Of a stretch of DNA of 64,000 nucleotides, positions 50,003-60,393 are shown one piece after another. Within the stretch, counting starts at the first letter, position 1. Each line of letters begins with the position of its first letter. The notes beneath the pieces are model-generated. The model was not told where the DNA came from, ran no database searches, and saw only the letters and a list, made by a program, of their open reading frames with translations. The DNA is from Caryophanales bacterium UBA4278 (lineage in GTDB: Bacteria; Bacillota_I; Bacilli_A; RFN20; CAG-826), in assembly GCA_002395065.1 (NCBI GenBank), contig DGVS01000007.1, forward strand, positions 1 to 64,000, read 5' to 3'. The translations under genes were made by a program, and so were the position numbers.

Positions 50003-53000
50003 ATGAATAAGTTTCGCTTTAGACTGGTTTATTCATTAGGCGTACTAACTTGTGCGCTTCCGTTAGCGCTATCTTCTTCCGTCCTCTCCTATGGAAATGC
50101 GGAAGGTCTTTTTGATTATTCTGATGGAAGTCACATCGCTTATTTAAACGCCGGAGATTTCTTAGCTAAAAGCGGAATATCACTTGATCAAAGCGAAGTT
50201 GATTATTTAAATCAATCTTCATCAAATAAACTTGTCTACACGGAAGCTTTTAAAGATGATGATGTTAAAACATCTTTTGTTGGTGAGACGGAATATGTTT
50301 TCGCTCATGAAAAAAGTTATGTTGTTGCAAACGGAAGAGAATGGAAATGGACGCCAAGTTATGTTGTGGCAAACTCCAATATTCCGTTTGTCACCTACGG
50401 TGATCTTTATGTTGCGTCTTTCCCATCATCTTTAGGATTAGAGAATGTTGATGTCTATTATGAGTTAAACCTCGATATTGCCCCACAAGTTTACAATTCA
50501 TTTATTAATGAATCATATAACCAAGCAGTAGATTTAGACGCGACTTACGAAGAATATCTTGATGAACTAGCTTACTATGATCGACGTCCAAAAAGTGAAC
50601 TGGAATATGATCAACAAGTCAGCATTTATAACCAATACCTCGAAGACTACCAGTCTTATTTAAATAAGAGGGAAAACTACGAAGACTATCTCCATAAAAT
50701 GGAGGAATATAATGAGAATGTTCAGAAATATAATGACTATTTAGCTGCGAAAGAGCAATATGCAAAAGACTTCCAAACTTATAAGGAAGACCAAGAATAC
50801 ATCGCCTACTATTTAGCAAACATTGAACAAAACACCAAAGAGTACCAAGAATTTGGAATTAAATATGAAAACTCTCGTTACCAACTCAGTGCAATGAACG
50901 TTGCCTACATCCACGATACTGCTCGTCAGTCATCAATGGCAGACTATATTCTTTCGAACACAGTTGCTTCTGTTCTTGCCCGAAAAGACGAACTTTCTGC
51001 TCTTGGAGTACCAAATGACTTAATTGATGCTGCCGATGGTGCAACAGTTAAGCTGAGAACTTGTTTCCGTGAATACAAAGCATTAACCAATGATGAAGCA
51101 CGTTATTCGTATTATTACATCAACTACAACTACATTAAATCAAACGCGAATATTTTACTTCGTTCTTTAGAACGTCTAGGAAGATATCCTTCAGTTCGTA
51201 ATCTTGCTCAAGATCGAGGAAAACTTCCACAATACAACACACTCATTTTCCAACTAATTTATTTCTGCAACGCCGTTAACGACAACATTGTTTATAACTA
51301 TGAAGCCTATAATCAAAGTACTGGGAAAGGTGACATGTCTCGACCTGGAGCAGCGATTCTTGATGAAAACTTCCAAATTGATGGAAGTACTTATAAAACC
51401 TGGCTTCAAGGTTACGAATATATTGATACAAGTAAAACCGCAACCCCAGCCACAGGTATTTTGCCAACTGAACAAGTTGTTCCTTTAGAACCTCCAAAAT
51501 ACTTAGATATGCCAACTGAACCATCATTAGTCCAAAAACCAGTTGCTCCAGCGGTGGTGAATGAACCAATTGCACCAGAAGAAGTTTTAGAACCAATTGA
51601 ATATGATCCAGATGCTGTTGCTCCTGATTTACCATCCATTTTGGAAGTGGCGGCCAATCGCAATCTCTTAAATGCTTATCGAGATGGCAAAGTTGTCGAG
51701 AAAGATCTTTTAACTGAATCGGTTGAAATAATCATTTATGGTTATCGAAATGTTGAACTAAACAAAGATAAAGTGGCGATTTTTTATAACTATGATGACA
51801 CTCCACTTCATTTTGTTTTCTTTGAAGGCACTGGTGTAATCTATGATTACGACCTTCCGGTAAAACCAGGCGATGGTGTTTATAAGAACTTTTTGTTTGA
51901 TTACTGGGCTGACGCGAATGGAAACCTAATCACTTTAAGTGAACTTTCTGTATCAACTGATATCTTCCCAGTTTTTGAAAACGGCCAACAAGAAAGGTGG
52001 GAAATCACCTGGGTTTATTCAGAAACTAACATTGAAACAAATGAGGTTCTTGGTGGAAATGTTCCAACTTCACCTAAGGTGCCGACCAAAGAAGCCACAG
52101 AAGAACACTATTATGTCTTTAAAGAATGGTCCCCGGAAGTAAAACAAGCCACGGAAAACGCCACTTATACTGCGATATTTGATGAACTGAATATCTATGA
52201 TATTACATATGAAATTGATGGAAACCTTATTGTTTCAAAAGAACGTCAAAATTATTTACCAAACGCTCCAAAAACATATGAAGATAGCGAAGGAACATAT
52301 TATGTTATTACTGGTTGGACCAAAGAAGGCTCAACTGAACCAGGCTTAGAAAAAATTGTCGGTGATACTTTGTATCATGCTATTTTTGAAAAATACTACA
52401 CAATTACATGGAACATCCTTGGAGAAGTTTCAAAAGAAAGATATCCTGAAGGAGCTGATGTTTCCTATAAGGGAATCATGCCGGAAGAAATTCGTTTGGA
52501 TCAATACTATAGTGCTTTTGAATTTGACCAAGAACTTGGAAAAGCCGATTCTAATCGTACAATTACGGCAACCTATATTGACCATAACTATCCTCAAGTC
52601 TTACTTGATGTTGATAATTATATTATCAATCTTACCGGTGACTATTTGCCAAAAGAATTACCACTCAATGAAGGATACCTTCCTACATCATACAATTCCA
52701 GTTCTTATCATTATGAGATTACTGGGTGGACTTTAAACGGTTCAACATATGTTGCTCAATTTGAAAAAACACCATTCATTAGTGGTGGCATCACATATAA
52801 CTTTGTTGGAGAGACCTTAAAAGTCGATGCTTCTTTGAAACAGCTAAATGAAGTGGATATCTCTTATCTTCTCTCACTTGTGAGAGATGGAAAACTTACT
52901 GAGATGCCTCTAAACATTATTTTTAAAGACGGTGAAGTATTTTTTACTTCTAATCAAGTGAGATACCTTGCCATGAGAAATGCCGCCAGCATTGCACTTG

Positions 53001-53788
53001 TTTTCAATGATCTTGGTAATAAATCTTATAGCGTCTCAGTGGTTGTGAAAACAAGTGCTAACCAAGATGTTTTGATTCCTGATTTCTACCCAGTAGTAAC
53101 ACTAAAGAAAGATATCGATTATCTTCATTCCCAAGTTTATTATGACGAAGAAGAGATTAATGCTTCCTTTACTTATGGAGTCACTAAATTCCGGGCTCAA
53201 ATAAATCTTTTATATGACATTATTCCATCGTACAACGTATCCGTCAGTGCATCAAATGCGGTTGAGGTTAGGCTCTCAAAAACAAGTGGCCATGTTGGTG
53301 ATCAAGTTCATCTCGATTACACAGTCAAAAATGGTTACCACCTAGAATTCGTTTCGGCCTACACAAAAGGCGGAGATATTGTTCAAATTGATAGTCAAAA
53401 TAACATTACAATTCCAACTGATGATGTCATTATTAATTTTGTCTGTTCACGTGTGAATTATTCGTTAGATCTATACGTTGATGATGCATTATATGCATCA
53501 TATAGTGTAAGTTACGGTGACACAATCACTCTACCAACATACATCAAAAAAGTTGGGGATGAGACCTATGAATATCTTTTCACAGGTTGGGGCATTAACT
53601 TCGAAACAATCTCGGTTACAGAAGACACCGAATTACACGCTCAATTTATCAAAGTAGAACGCGATCAAAAGAGCGAAAAAAAGACTTCAAACGCAGTTAA
53701 AATTGCTGGTTATGTCGCCGTTGGAACGCTCTCAACTGGGCTTGTTGTTGGACTATTCTTTATTTTTAGAAAAATAATTAAACATTAA
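50003..53788 (+). CDS. Giant surface protein with Tyr-rich coiled coil, proline-rich segment and InlB-type repeats
   Basis: A protein of 1261 residues. A signal peptide covers residues 1-33. A tyrosine-rich helix lies at about 180-292 (YNQYLEDYQSYL, YNDYLAAKEQYAKDF), a helical domain at 293-480, a proline-rich segment at 487-545 with proline every few residues, then a beta-rich part with several InlB/Listeria-Bacteroides-type repeats near 665-860 and 1155-1215 (ITW...Y..F..W...F). It ends in a membrane helix (about 1231-1255) and a short basic tail, without LPXTG. Probably an adhesin or scaffold; partner of the next gene. Confidence 0.8.
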   Translation: MNKFRFRLVYSLGVLTCALPLALSSSVLSYGNAEGLFDYSDGSHIAYLNAGDFLAKSGISLDQSEVDYLNQSSSNKLVYTEAFKDDDVKTSFVGETEYVFAHEKSYVVANGREWKWTPSYVVANSNIPFVTYGDLYVASFPSSLGLENVDVYYELNLDIAPQVYNSFINESYNQAVDLDATYEEYLDELAYYDRRPKSELEYDQQVSIYNQYLEDYQSYLNKRENYEDYLHKMEEYNENVQKYNDYLAAKEQYAKDFQTYKEDQEYIAYYLANIEQNTKEYQEFGIKYENSRYQLSAMNVAYIHDTARQSSMADYILSNTVASVLARKDELSALGVPNDLIDAADGATVKLRTCFREYKALTNDEARYSYYYINYNYIKSNANILLRSLERLGRYPSVRNLAQDRGKLPQYNTLIFQLIYFCNAVNDNIVYNYEAYNQSTGKGDMSRPGAAILDENFQIDGSTYKTWLQGYEYIDTSKTATPATGILPTEQVVPLEPPKYLDMPTEPSLVQKPVAPAVVNEPIAPEEVLEPIEYDPDAVAPDLPSILEVAANRNLLNAYRDGKVVEKDLLTESVEIIIYGYRNVELNKDKVAIFYNYDDTPLHFVFFEGTGVIYDYDLPVKPGDGVYKNFLFDYWADANGNLITLSELSVSTDIFPVFENGQQERWEITWVYSETNIETNEVLGGNVPTSPKVPTKEATEEHYYVFKEWSPEVKQATENATYTAIFDELNIYDITYEIDGNLIVSKERQNYLPNAPKTYEDSEGTYYVITGWTKEGSTEPGLEKIVGDTLYHAIFEKYYTITWNILGEVSKERYPEGADVSYKGIMPEEIRLDQYYSAFEFDQELGKADSNRTITATYIDHNYPQVLLDVDNYIINLTGDYLPKELPLNEGYLPTSYNSSSYHYEITGWTLNGSTYVAQFEKTPFISGGITYNFVGETLKVDASLKQLNEVDISYLLSLVRDGKLTEMPLNIIFKDGEVFFTSNQVRYLAMRNAASIALVFNDLGNKSYSVSVVVKTSANQDVLIPDFYPVVTLKKDIDYLHSQVYYDEEEINASFTYGVTKFRAQINLLYDIIPSYNVSVSASNAVEVRLSKTSGHVGDQVHLDYTVKNGYHLEFVSAYTKGGDIVQIDSQNNITIPTDDVIINFVCSRVNYSLDLYVDDALYASYSVSYGDTITLPTYIKKVGDETYEYLFTGWGINFETISVTEDTELHAQFIKVERDQKSEKKTSNAVKIAGYVAVGTLSTGLVVGLFFIFRKIIKH

Positions 53789-53817
53789 TTTTTTGTTTAT
53801 TAAATTATATCTTTGTA

Positions 53818-53823
53818 TATAAT
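53818..53823 (+). promoter_or_regulatory. -10 box of the 1422-residue surface protein, predicted leaderless
   Basis: TATAAT ends seven bases before the ATG at 53831. TTGTTT at 53793-53798 is a poorly spaced -35. An in-frame upstream start at 53813 overlaps the box and is rejected. Confidence 0.65.
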
Positions 53824-53830
53824 TATAACT

Positions 53831-56800
53831 ATGAAGAAGTTTAGTAAGTTTTTGAAACGAACAATATTCCTTGTTCTACCTGCGGTTTTCGCATTCACCT
53901 TGTCCCTTGGACATTTATCAAACGTCGCCCCATCTTATGCTGACGAATCTAGTTCAGTCTCATCTGACTATGATGTTGAAAATGATATCTACACCATTCG
54001 TAAGACTGGTGATCATTCCATCGAACTTTTATTTAATGCTAACCCAAGGGTTTACAAAAACTTCCGTAAACATCATTTAACTGAACTCAAAGATTCCTTA
54101 ATTGAAATACTTAAGGACATCGTTCATACAAAAATTACTGACTTATCAAAAGACGAAGTTGACCCAGAAACCGAAGATGTTGATGGTACTGGTGGTGATT
54201 ATGAATCCATTCCTGAAGCAACTTATACTGGTGGTGGAGAGTTCTCCGAAGCACTAGTTCATGATGTTCATGATTATGTTTCATTGAAAACATACGCCGA
54301 TATGTTAACCAGTTATTGTTCAATTGGTGAAGGTGGTGTTATTGGAGATCCAGTTTTAACACGTATTACAAGCGCTGTCGTGGTTGCATATGCTCACTTC
54401 TGGGTGAAAGGTCAAATTTTAAGACATGACTGGCCAGAATCCGAAAAAGAAAATGTCTACCACGATTTTTGTGTTATTTTAGCTCAACGTTTACACAGTG
54501 CATTTGGTGTTGAAAAACAAGATGTTTATTCCCAAGTCTATGGCGCTGGTAGCGTCATCCTTGATAGTAGTTACGCTGTAACACTTACCCAAGTGACAGG
54601 CCTACTAAACATCATTCTTGGTAAATCCACAACCGGTTCCGATAGTCTTGGTGTTCGTGACTTACTTGATACAGTAAGTTATGTTGTTCCTGATAGCGAT
54701 CCAGAAGTTTATATTCAAAATGTTCGTGATGAAATTCTTAGCTTAGTTTCTAATGCTGATGCTGGTTCATTAAGAACTTTCTTTAAAGAAACTCCATTAA
54801 GCGTTATTCAATCAATTGAAAGAGAAATCGACTTTTCCGGAAGTGATTTAGACAAGATTCTAGAAGATGTTGGTATTGGTACATTTATTGATATCGCTAG
54901 TGATATTGGTGTCTATAAGACACAACAAATTATTGGTGCCTTAGTTGACTTCAGAGACTATAAGAGCGATTTTATCTCCAAGGTCACTGAAATGACAACC
55001 GCACGCGATGTGTGGAAAGCTATTGAAAATATTCACATTGATGATGTTGAGGTCATGAAAGAAAAGCAGTTCATTTGGGATGGACTTGTTGAACTCTTCT
55101 CTCATTTCCCACCAATGAGCGAACTTAAAAATTATGCCGATAACCAATGGAGACATGAATTCCATGTTGTCTTAGATACAGCGGTGGATGAAGTTGTTCT
55201 CGATGTTAATCTCGGATTTAAAGGAAACTGTAAATATCTTCGTAAAGCAGCCGATATTATCGACCGTCATCTCAAGATTCGCCAAGATGGTGACCACTTT
55301 GAGGTCGAAATCGATATGCCAAATTTCTTGGCAAGCATGTATCGCTACTTATGCGAAGCCGATTTCTTTGACGATGATTTAAAACATGAACTGTGGGATT
55401 TAGCCTTCTCAACTGTTGATGAGGCCTACCAACATGTTCACCAAAAAACAATCGCCGATTTGATGGCAAATGCTGAACAAATTGATTACAAGGTTCTTGC
55501 TGAATCGATTGTTTCTGCCGACGAAATTAAAGAATTCTTTGGAATTTCTCGTTTTGTCACCCAGGAAAGAGTCGACAAATTTATTGACCTTGTCTTTAAA
55601 GCTATTAACAAAGGTTCCACATTTGATATGGAACGTGTCTATGAACTTGTTGATGAATTCTATGAGATTCCTGCTGATCTAAAAGATCAAATTGATCGTG
55701 TTTACCAAAAAGTCGCTAAACTTTTAAAGAAGATTGCTGAACGTAATTATGATGCGGAATTTATTCATGATTACTTAAGTAGTCATACATCAGAAGAATT
55801 TAATGAGAAGGTTGAAAACAAGATTGACCATTTCCTTGAAAATGCGAAAGTTCAAAAGTATTACAATCGTTTCCAACGTTTACTCGAAAAAGTTTATGCC
55901 AAAGTTCCACAAAAATATCGCACCAAATCATTAATGGATTTCTATCAAGGCGATAGCGTTTGGTCTGGTTCAGGAGACGCTCATTTCAATATCAAGAAGA
56001 TTGTCCGTAAGATTCCAAAAATCGGACCAAAACTTGCTGATTTCTTAAGCGCCTTCTTTGATCGATTCCCAGACTATTTTTCACTTGATTTAAAATTCAC
56101 TGGTCGTGATTTATATCGCATTTCTTATCACGTGGGTGATGAAGTGAAAACCGGTGCTCTTCCTATTGATACCGAAGCTACATTCTGGGCTAATCGCAAC
56201 AGTATAACTGTTGATGAACATGAATATGGCATTGTTGCATGGGGCGAGAAAACTGGTGAAAATTCGTACGCACATCTAAAAGATATGCCAGCGCGTGATG
56301 TGGATGCCTATCCAGTTTATTTCACTACGAGTGCCGGCATCTCTAAGCCATACGATGGTCTTGAATCGACGCTTGAAGTGACACCAAATATCGAAATTCC
56401 ACACGCTTACGAATATGTGTGGTATAAAAACGGCGTTAAAGTTGATGGTGCAACCGAAGCTTCATTAACTGTTAAAAACCATAGCGATAGTGGAACATAC
56501 TATTGCGAAGTGGACGGAGTTAAACTCGATGAAATTGTTGTATCAATTAATCAAGTCGAGGTTCCGTTCCCAACTCAAACCGAAACAATTGTCTGGGACG
56601 GAAACTCCCACGACTATTACACCTCCTTTGGAGCAACAAGCGAAGACGATCTTCTTTATCATGGAAGCGGTGATGTTAGCGAAATCGAACCAGGAGAATA
56701 CGAAGTTGATTTAGAACTAAAAGACACCGATAACTATATCTGGAGTTCATATCCAGGTCCGTTCACTTGGGTGATTTCAAAGAAAACAATTACTGTTACT

Positions 56801-58099
56801 TCATCCGACCTTGTTTGGAGTGATGTTGGACCATTCACCTATAATGGTGAAGAACAAAGTGTCGAACTCAATGGAACGAAACTTCCTCAGGGCGTGCACG
56901 CTGAATACACAGGCAATACTGGTACAAATGCTGGCGATTATCACGCTGTTGCAACAATTGTGGCCGATGATCCAGTTCATTACGAAGTAATCGGTGTAAC
57001 AGAAGCCAGTTTAGATTGGACAATTAACAAAGCCCACATTACTGTTCCAGGAACAGTTGGACTTGTCCAAGATGAATTTAGCTATGATGGATCAGAACAT
57101 ACTGTTGAAATTAACCAAGCTGAATTACCAGCAGGTATTACAGGAGTCAACTATTCCGGTACACAAAAAGCAACCGAAATGGGTGAATATACTGTTAGTG
57201 TAACTTATAGTTATGATGAAGCTAACTACATCCTTGATGATTATCAACCTGACTTCTCTTGGAGAATTACTTCAAGAATCATTGATATTTCTAATGTTAC
57301 ATGGGATTACACAGGTGCATTCACGTTTGATGAAAAAGCACATAGTGTCTCCGTGATTAATCTTCCAACAGACGTTAAAGTTGAATACTCCGGAACAGTG
57401 AAAGCAACTGCTCGTGGAACATATTTGGCGAATGCTAAACTTTATACTACTCCATCTTGCAAATTAAATTACAAGGGCGAAATTGTTGATACAAAACTTT
57501 TACAACTCGAGTGGCAGATTGTCGGTGGAACACCTGTTCCAGTCCGTTCAGAATTCTATTCTGTTGAACAAAATGAATCTGGTACATCTCTTGTTTGGAT
57601 GAGTTTAAGCCAAGGTGTCAAAGGCAATTACAGCTTGCATGCGGAAGAAGTTGATTCATCACAATATGACTTTAACAAGATTGTTAAAACTGGTTATGTT
57701 GATGTTGTGACTGTTTATAATATCGACCTTTATAACGATGATGACGGCACAAAAGTTCACTTAAACGTTGATGCGACAGGTAAAGTCATTGATCCAAACT
57801 TTACATTTACCGTTCGTATCCTTGTGCCAGAAACACATAAGGATCATGAACTTGTCTTAACATATGCAAACGAAAATGGCGAAGTCTCTCGTTTAGACGG
57901 AACCCGCCAAGGAGACTACATGGTCTTCACAACAAATCACTTATCCGTTTACGGATTAGTGGAAACTCACGTTGCTGGTAGTAACGCAACTCCATACATT
58001 GTTATGGCGATTGTTGGTGCAGCCGCTTTACAAGCGACAGGCGGATGGATTCTCATTATTCTTGCCAAACGTAAACGCCGCAACGTGAAGGATAATTAA
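53831..58099 (+). CDS. Giant surface protein with helical N-domain and four MBG/YDG-type repeats
   Basis: A protein of 1422 residues. The signal peptide ends near residue 37 (SYADE). Residues 40-730 are mostly helical and not recognised. An Ig-like domain with YYCEV lies near 830-905. Four repeats of about 80 residues follow (about 910-1235), each with a strand like FTYNGEEQSVE, a YSG/YTG motif and a GDY/GEY strand, resembling MBG/YDG domains. A further beta domain precedes a C-terminal membrane helix (about 1387-1410) and a basic tail (KRKRR), without LPXTG. It has a Tat-less Sec signal. Same anchoring plan as the preceding gene. Confidence 0.78.
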   Translation: MKKFSKFLKRTIFLVLPAVFAFTLSLGHLSNVAPSYADESSSVSSDYDVENDIYTIRKTGDHSIELLFNANPRVYKNFRKHHLTELKDSLIEILKDIVHTKITDLSKDEVDPETEDVDGTGGDYESIPEATYTGGGEFSEALVHDVHDYVSLKTYADMLTSYCSIGEGGVIGDPVLTRITSAVVVAYAHFWVKGQILRHDWPESEKENVYHDFCVILAQRLHSAFGVEKQDVYSQVYGAGSVILDSSYAVTLTQVTGLLNIILGKSTTGSDSLGVRDLLDTVSYVVPDSDPEVYIQNVRDEILSLVSNADAGSLRTFFKETPLSVIQSIEREIDFSGSDLDKILEDVGIGTFIDIASDIGVYKTQQIIGALVDFRDYKSDFISKVTEMTTARDVWKAIENIHIDDVEVMKEKQFIWDGLVELFSHFPPMSELKNYADNQWRHEFHVVLDTAVDEVVLDVNLGFKGNCKYLRKAADIIDRHLKIRQDGDHFEVEIDMPNFLASMYRYLCEADFFDDDLKHELWDLAFSTVDEAYQHVHQKTIADLMANAEQIDYKVLAESIVSADEIKEFFGISRFVTQERVDKFIDLVFKAINKGSTFDMERVYELVDEFYEIPADLKDQIDRVYQKVAKLLKKIAERNYDAEFIHDYLSSHTSEEFNEKVENKIDHFLENAKVQKYYNRFQRLLEKVYAKVPQKYRTKSLMDFYQGDSVWSGSGDAHFNIKKIVRKIPKIGPKLADFLSAFFDRFPDYFSLDLKFTGRDLYRISYHVGDEVKTGALPIDTEATFWANRNSITVDEHEYGIVAWGEKTGENSYAHLKDMPARDVDAYPVYFTTSAGISKPYDGLESTLEVTPNIEIPHAYEYVWYKNGVKVDGATEASLTVKNHSDSGTYYCEVDGVKLDEIVVSINQVEVPFPTQTETIVWDGNSHDYYTSFGATSEDDLLYHGSGDVSEIEPGEYEVDLELKDTDNYIWSSYPGPFTWVISKKTITVTSSDLVWSDVGPFTYNGEEQSVELNGTKLPQGVHAEYTGNTGTNAGDYHAVATIVADDPVHYEVIGVTEASLDWTINKAHITVPGTVGLVQDEFSYDGSEHTVEINQAELPAGITGVNYSGTQKATEMGEYTVSVTYSYDEANYILDDYQPDFSWRITSRIIDISNVTWDYTGAFTFDEKAHSVSVINLPTDVKVEYSGTVKATARGTYLANAKLYTTPSCKLNYKGEIVDTKLLQLEWQIVGGTPVPVRSEFYSVEQNESGTSLVWMSLSQGVKGNYSLHAEEVDSSQYDFNKIVKTGYVDVVTVYNIDLYNDDDGTKVHLNVDATGKVIDPNFTFTVRILVPETHKDHELVLTYANENGEVSRLDGTRQGDYMVFTTNHLSVYGLVETHVAGSNATPYIVMAIVGAAALQATGGWILIILAKRKRRNVKDN

Positions 58100-58108
58100 T
58101 CTTTCTTT

Positions 58109-59134
58109 ATGGACCCTTTGTCGTGGCTCTATTTAATTATTATTCTTGCCTTGGTTAGCCTAAGCGGCTTCTTTTCCTCCACGGAAACAGCCTTTGCTTG
58201 TCTAAACCAATTTAAACTCCGAGTTGAAGCTGATAACGGAAAAAAGAAGGCTAAACTCATTTTAAAAACGTACGAGAAGTTTGAAAAAGTACTAACAGTA
58301 TCCTTACTAGGATACAACGTCTCTAGTATTGCGATATCAACCCTCTCGGCGTTTTTGTTTTTTGAAATTTTTAAAAACACTGGTTTAGCTAATACAACAA
58401 TCTCGATTATTTCTTCAGCGATTATGGCGGTGATTGTCTACATGTTTTCCGACATGGTGCCAAAGATGATCGCTCGAGCTATGCCAAACACGGTTGCTCG
58501 AAATAACATTTATATTGCCCGCTTCTTCATGATTTTGTTTTACCCACTCGTTGCTCTCTTTAATGGAATTGCACACTTGGTCAATAAAATCTTCCGTACT
58601 GGAGAACAAATGGTTATGACGGAAGAAGACTTTACTAATGTCGTTGATGAGCTTGAGGAGCAAGACATCCTTAACGATGACGAGTCTGATTTAATCTATG
58701 CTTCTTTAGATTTCACTGATACTTCGGTGAAGGAAGTTATGACTCGAAGAAACAAAATTCTTTATCTTGATATTAAAAATAAATCTGGGGAACAAATTAA
58801 GAATGAGATCCTTTCTATTCCATTCTCAAGAATTCCTGTTTGTTATGGTTCATTAGACAAAATTATTGGGGTTTTACACGTAAAATCCTATATTAAATCA
58901 TATTTAAAAAATCCAAATGTTGTTGTCCAAGATGCTGTTCAAAAACCATATTTTGTCACAACAAAAATTAAGATGGACGAGATGATTGATGGCTTTAAAA
59001 AGCATCACACCCACATCGCGATTGTTCGTCACGAAGGACGAGTTATTGGTCTAATCACGATGGAAGACGTCTTAGAAGAACTTGTTGGAAAAATTGCTGA
59101 ACCTCGTCATTTAAAGGAGAGCGAAGAGAAATGA
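58109..59134 (+). CDS. CNNM/CBS-domain membrane protein, short form
   Basis: A protein of 341 residues: DUF21/CNNM membrane domain (SGFFSSTETAFACLN, then three more hydrophobic segments to about residue 170), an acidic MTEEDF helix and a CBS pair (VMTRRNKILYL, ITMEDVLEELVG). The C-terminal CorC_HlyC domain present in the next gene is missing; the protein ends a few residues after the second CBS. CNNM/CorC proteins are linked to magnesium transport or tolerance. Ten bases after the surface protein gene and overlapping the next by four. Confidence 0.87.
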   Translation: MDPLSWLYLIIILALVSLSGFFSSTETAFACLNQFKLRVEADNGKKKAKLILKTYEKFEKVLTVSLLGYNVSSIAISTLSAFLFFEIFKNTGLANTTISIISSAIMAVIVYMFSDMVPKMIARAMPNTVARNNIYIARFFMILFYPLVALFNGIAHLVNKIFRTGEQMVMTEEDFTNVVDELEEQDILNDDESDLIYASLDFTDTSVKEVMTRRNKILYLDIKNKSGEQIKNEILSIPFSRIPVCYGSLDKIIGVLHVKSYIKSYLKNPNVVVQDAVQKPYFVTTKIKMDEMIDGFKKHHTHIAIVRHEGRVIGLITMEDVLEELVGKIAEPRHLKESEEK

Positions 59135-60393
59135 TTCCCGGAATAATTGTAGCGGTGATCGTCCTAGTCTTCTTTTCGGCAACATTTTCAGCTTCCGATA
59201 TTGTTTACGCGACAGTTAATAAACTTCGTTTAAAGAAGAAAGTTCAGAAGAAATCCAAAGCAGCGAAGATTGCACTTCGATTTGCAGAAAATTATGATGA
59301 AACAATTTCAACCATTCTCTTCTCAAATAACTTAGTTAACATTGGCGCGTCTTCACTAGTAACTGTTTTGGCCATGACCATTTCTGATTCAGCATGGGCG
59401 ACAACGATTGCCGAAATCATTCTTTTGGTCGTCATTCTTCTTTTTGGAGAGTTATTACCAAAGGTAATTGGAAGAGCCTTCTCATACCGTTTATCTCTTG
59501 TTCTAGCTTATCCAATAGCCATTTTGCGTATTCTTTTCTATCCAATTATTTTTGTTACTTCTAACGTTGGTAAGCTCATCGCAAAGATCTTTATTCGTGA
59601 AGAGCATAATGACGTTGACGAAATGAGTGATGAAGAACTTGAAGAACTTGTTGAAAAGATTGAAGAAGATGGAACAATCGATGAAGACCAATCCGAATTA
59701 ATTAAATCAGTTCTCGATTTCAAGGATACTGAAGCTCAAGAAATCATGACTCCACGCGTTGATATGTTCGCTATTCCAGTGGATGCTGATATTTATAAAC
59801 TATTAGCCACTGATGAAATCTTTACTCATTCGCGTATTCCAGTCTATAAAGGGACAATTGATAACATTGTTGGTATTTTACCAACCAAACAACTTTTAAA
59901 GTCAATTTTGGCGAAAGAAAAGATTAATTTGAAATCTTTAATCATACCTGTAAAGTTTGTTCCAGGGGCGATGGGCATTTCAGAAATTCTACAATGGATG
60001 AAATCTCATAAAAATCACATTGTCATTGTTAAAGATGAGTTTGGTGGAACAGATGGTTTATTAACCATGGAAGACATCTTGGAAGAACTTGTTGGAGAAA
60101 TGTATGATGAAATGGACAAAATTAAAGAACCATGGGTCAAGATTTCTCGTAATAAATATGTGGTTGATGCGAACATGAACATTGATGACTTCTTCGACCT
60201 TTGTGAATTAGATCCTGTTGAAGAAAAAGCGTATAACTCTGTTGGCGGATGGGTTTTAGATTATCTTGAAAAGTTTGCTAAAAAAGGTGATAAATTTAAA
60301 TATAAAAATATTGATGTGAAAGTCATTGAAGTAACAGACTTTACTGTGGAAAAGATTGAAGTTACTGTTCATCATAAGAGAAATAAAAAATGA
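59131..60393 (+). CDS. CNNM/CorC family membrane protein, full length
   Basis: A protein of 420 residues with the CNNM membrane domain (FFSATFSASDIVYATVN, about residues 1-170), CBS pair (IMTPRVDMFAIPVD, LLTMEDILEELVGEMYDE) and a C-terminal CorC_HlyC domain (VDANMNIDDFFDLCEL, VGGWVLDYL). Similar proteins export or sense divalent cations, chiefly magnesium. Tandem with a shorter relative, which suggests a heterodimer. The start overlaps the previous stop by four bases. Confidence 0.9.
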   Translation: MIPGIIVAVIVLVFFSATFSASDIVYATVNKLRLKKKVQKKSKAAKIALRFAENYDETISTILFSNNLVNIGASSLVTVLAMTISDSAWATTIAEIILLVVILLFGELLPKVIGRAFSYRLSLVLAYPIAILRILFYPIIFVTSNVGKLIAKIFIREEHNDVDEMSDEELEELVEKIEEDGTIDEDQSELIKSVLDFKDTEAQEIMTPRVDMFAIPVDADIYKLLATDEIFTHSRIPVYKGTIDNIVGILPTKQLLKSILAKEKINLKSLIIPVKFVPGAMGISEILQWMKSHKNHIVIVKDEFGGTDGLLTMEDILEELVGEMYDEMDKIKEPWVKISRNKYVVDANMNIDDFFDLCELDPVEEKAYNSVGGWVLDYLEKFAKKGDKFKYKNIDVKVIEVTDFTVEKIEVTVHHKRNKK

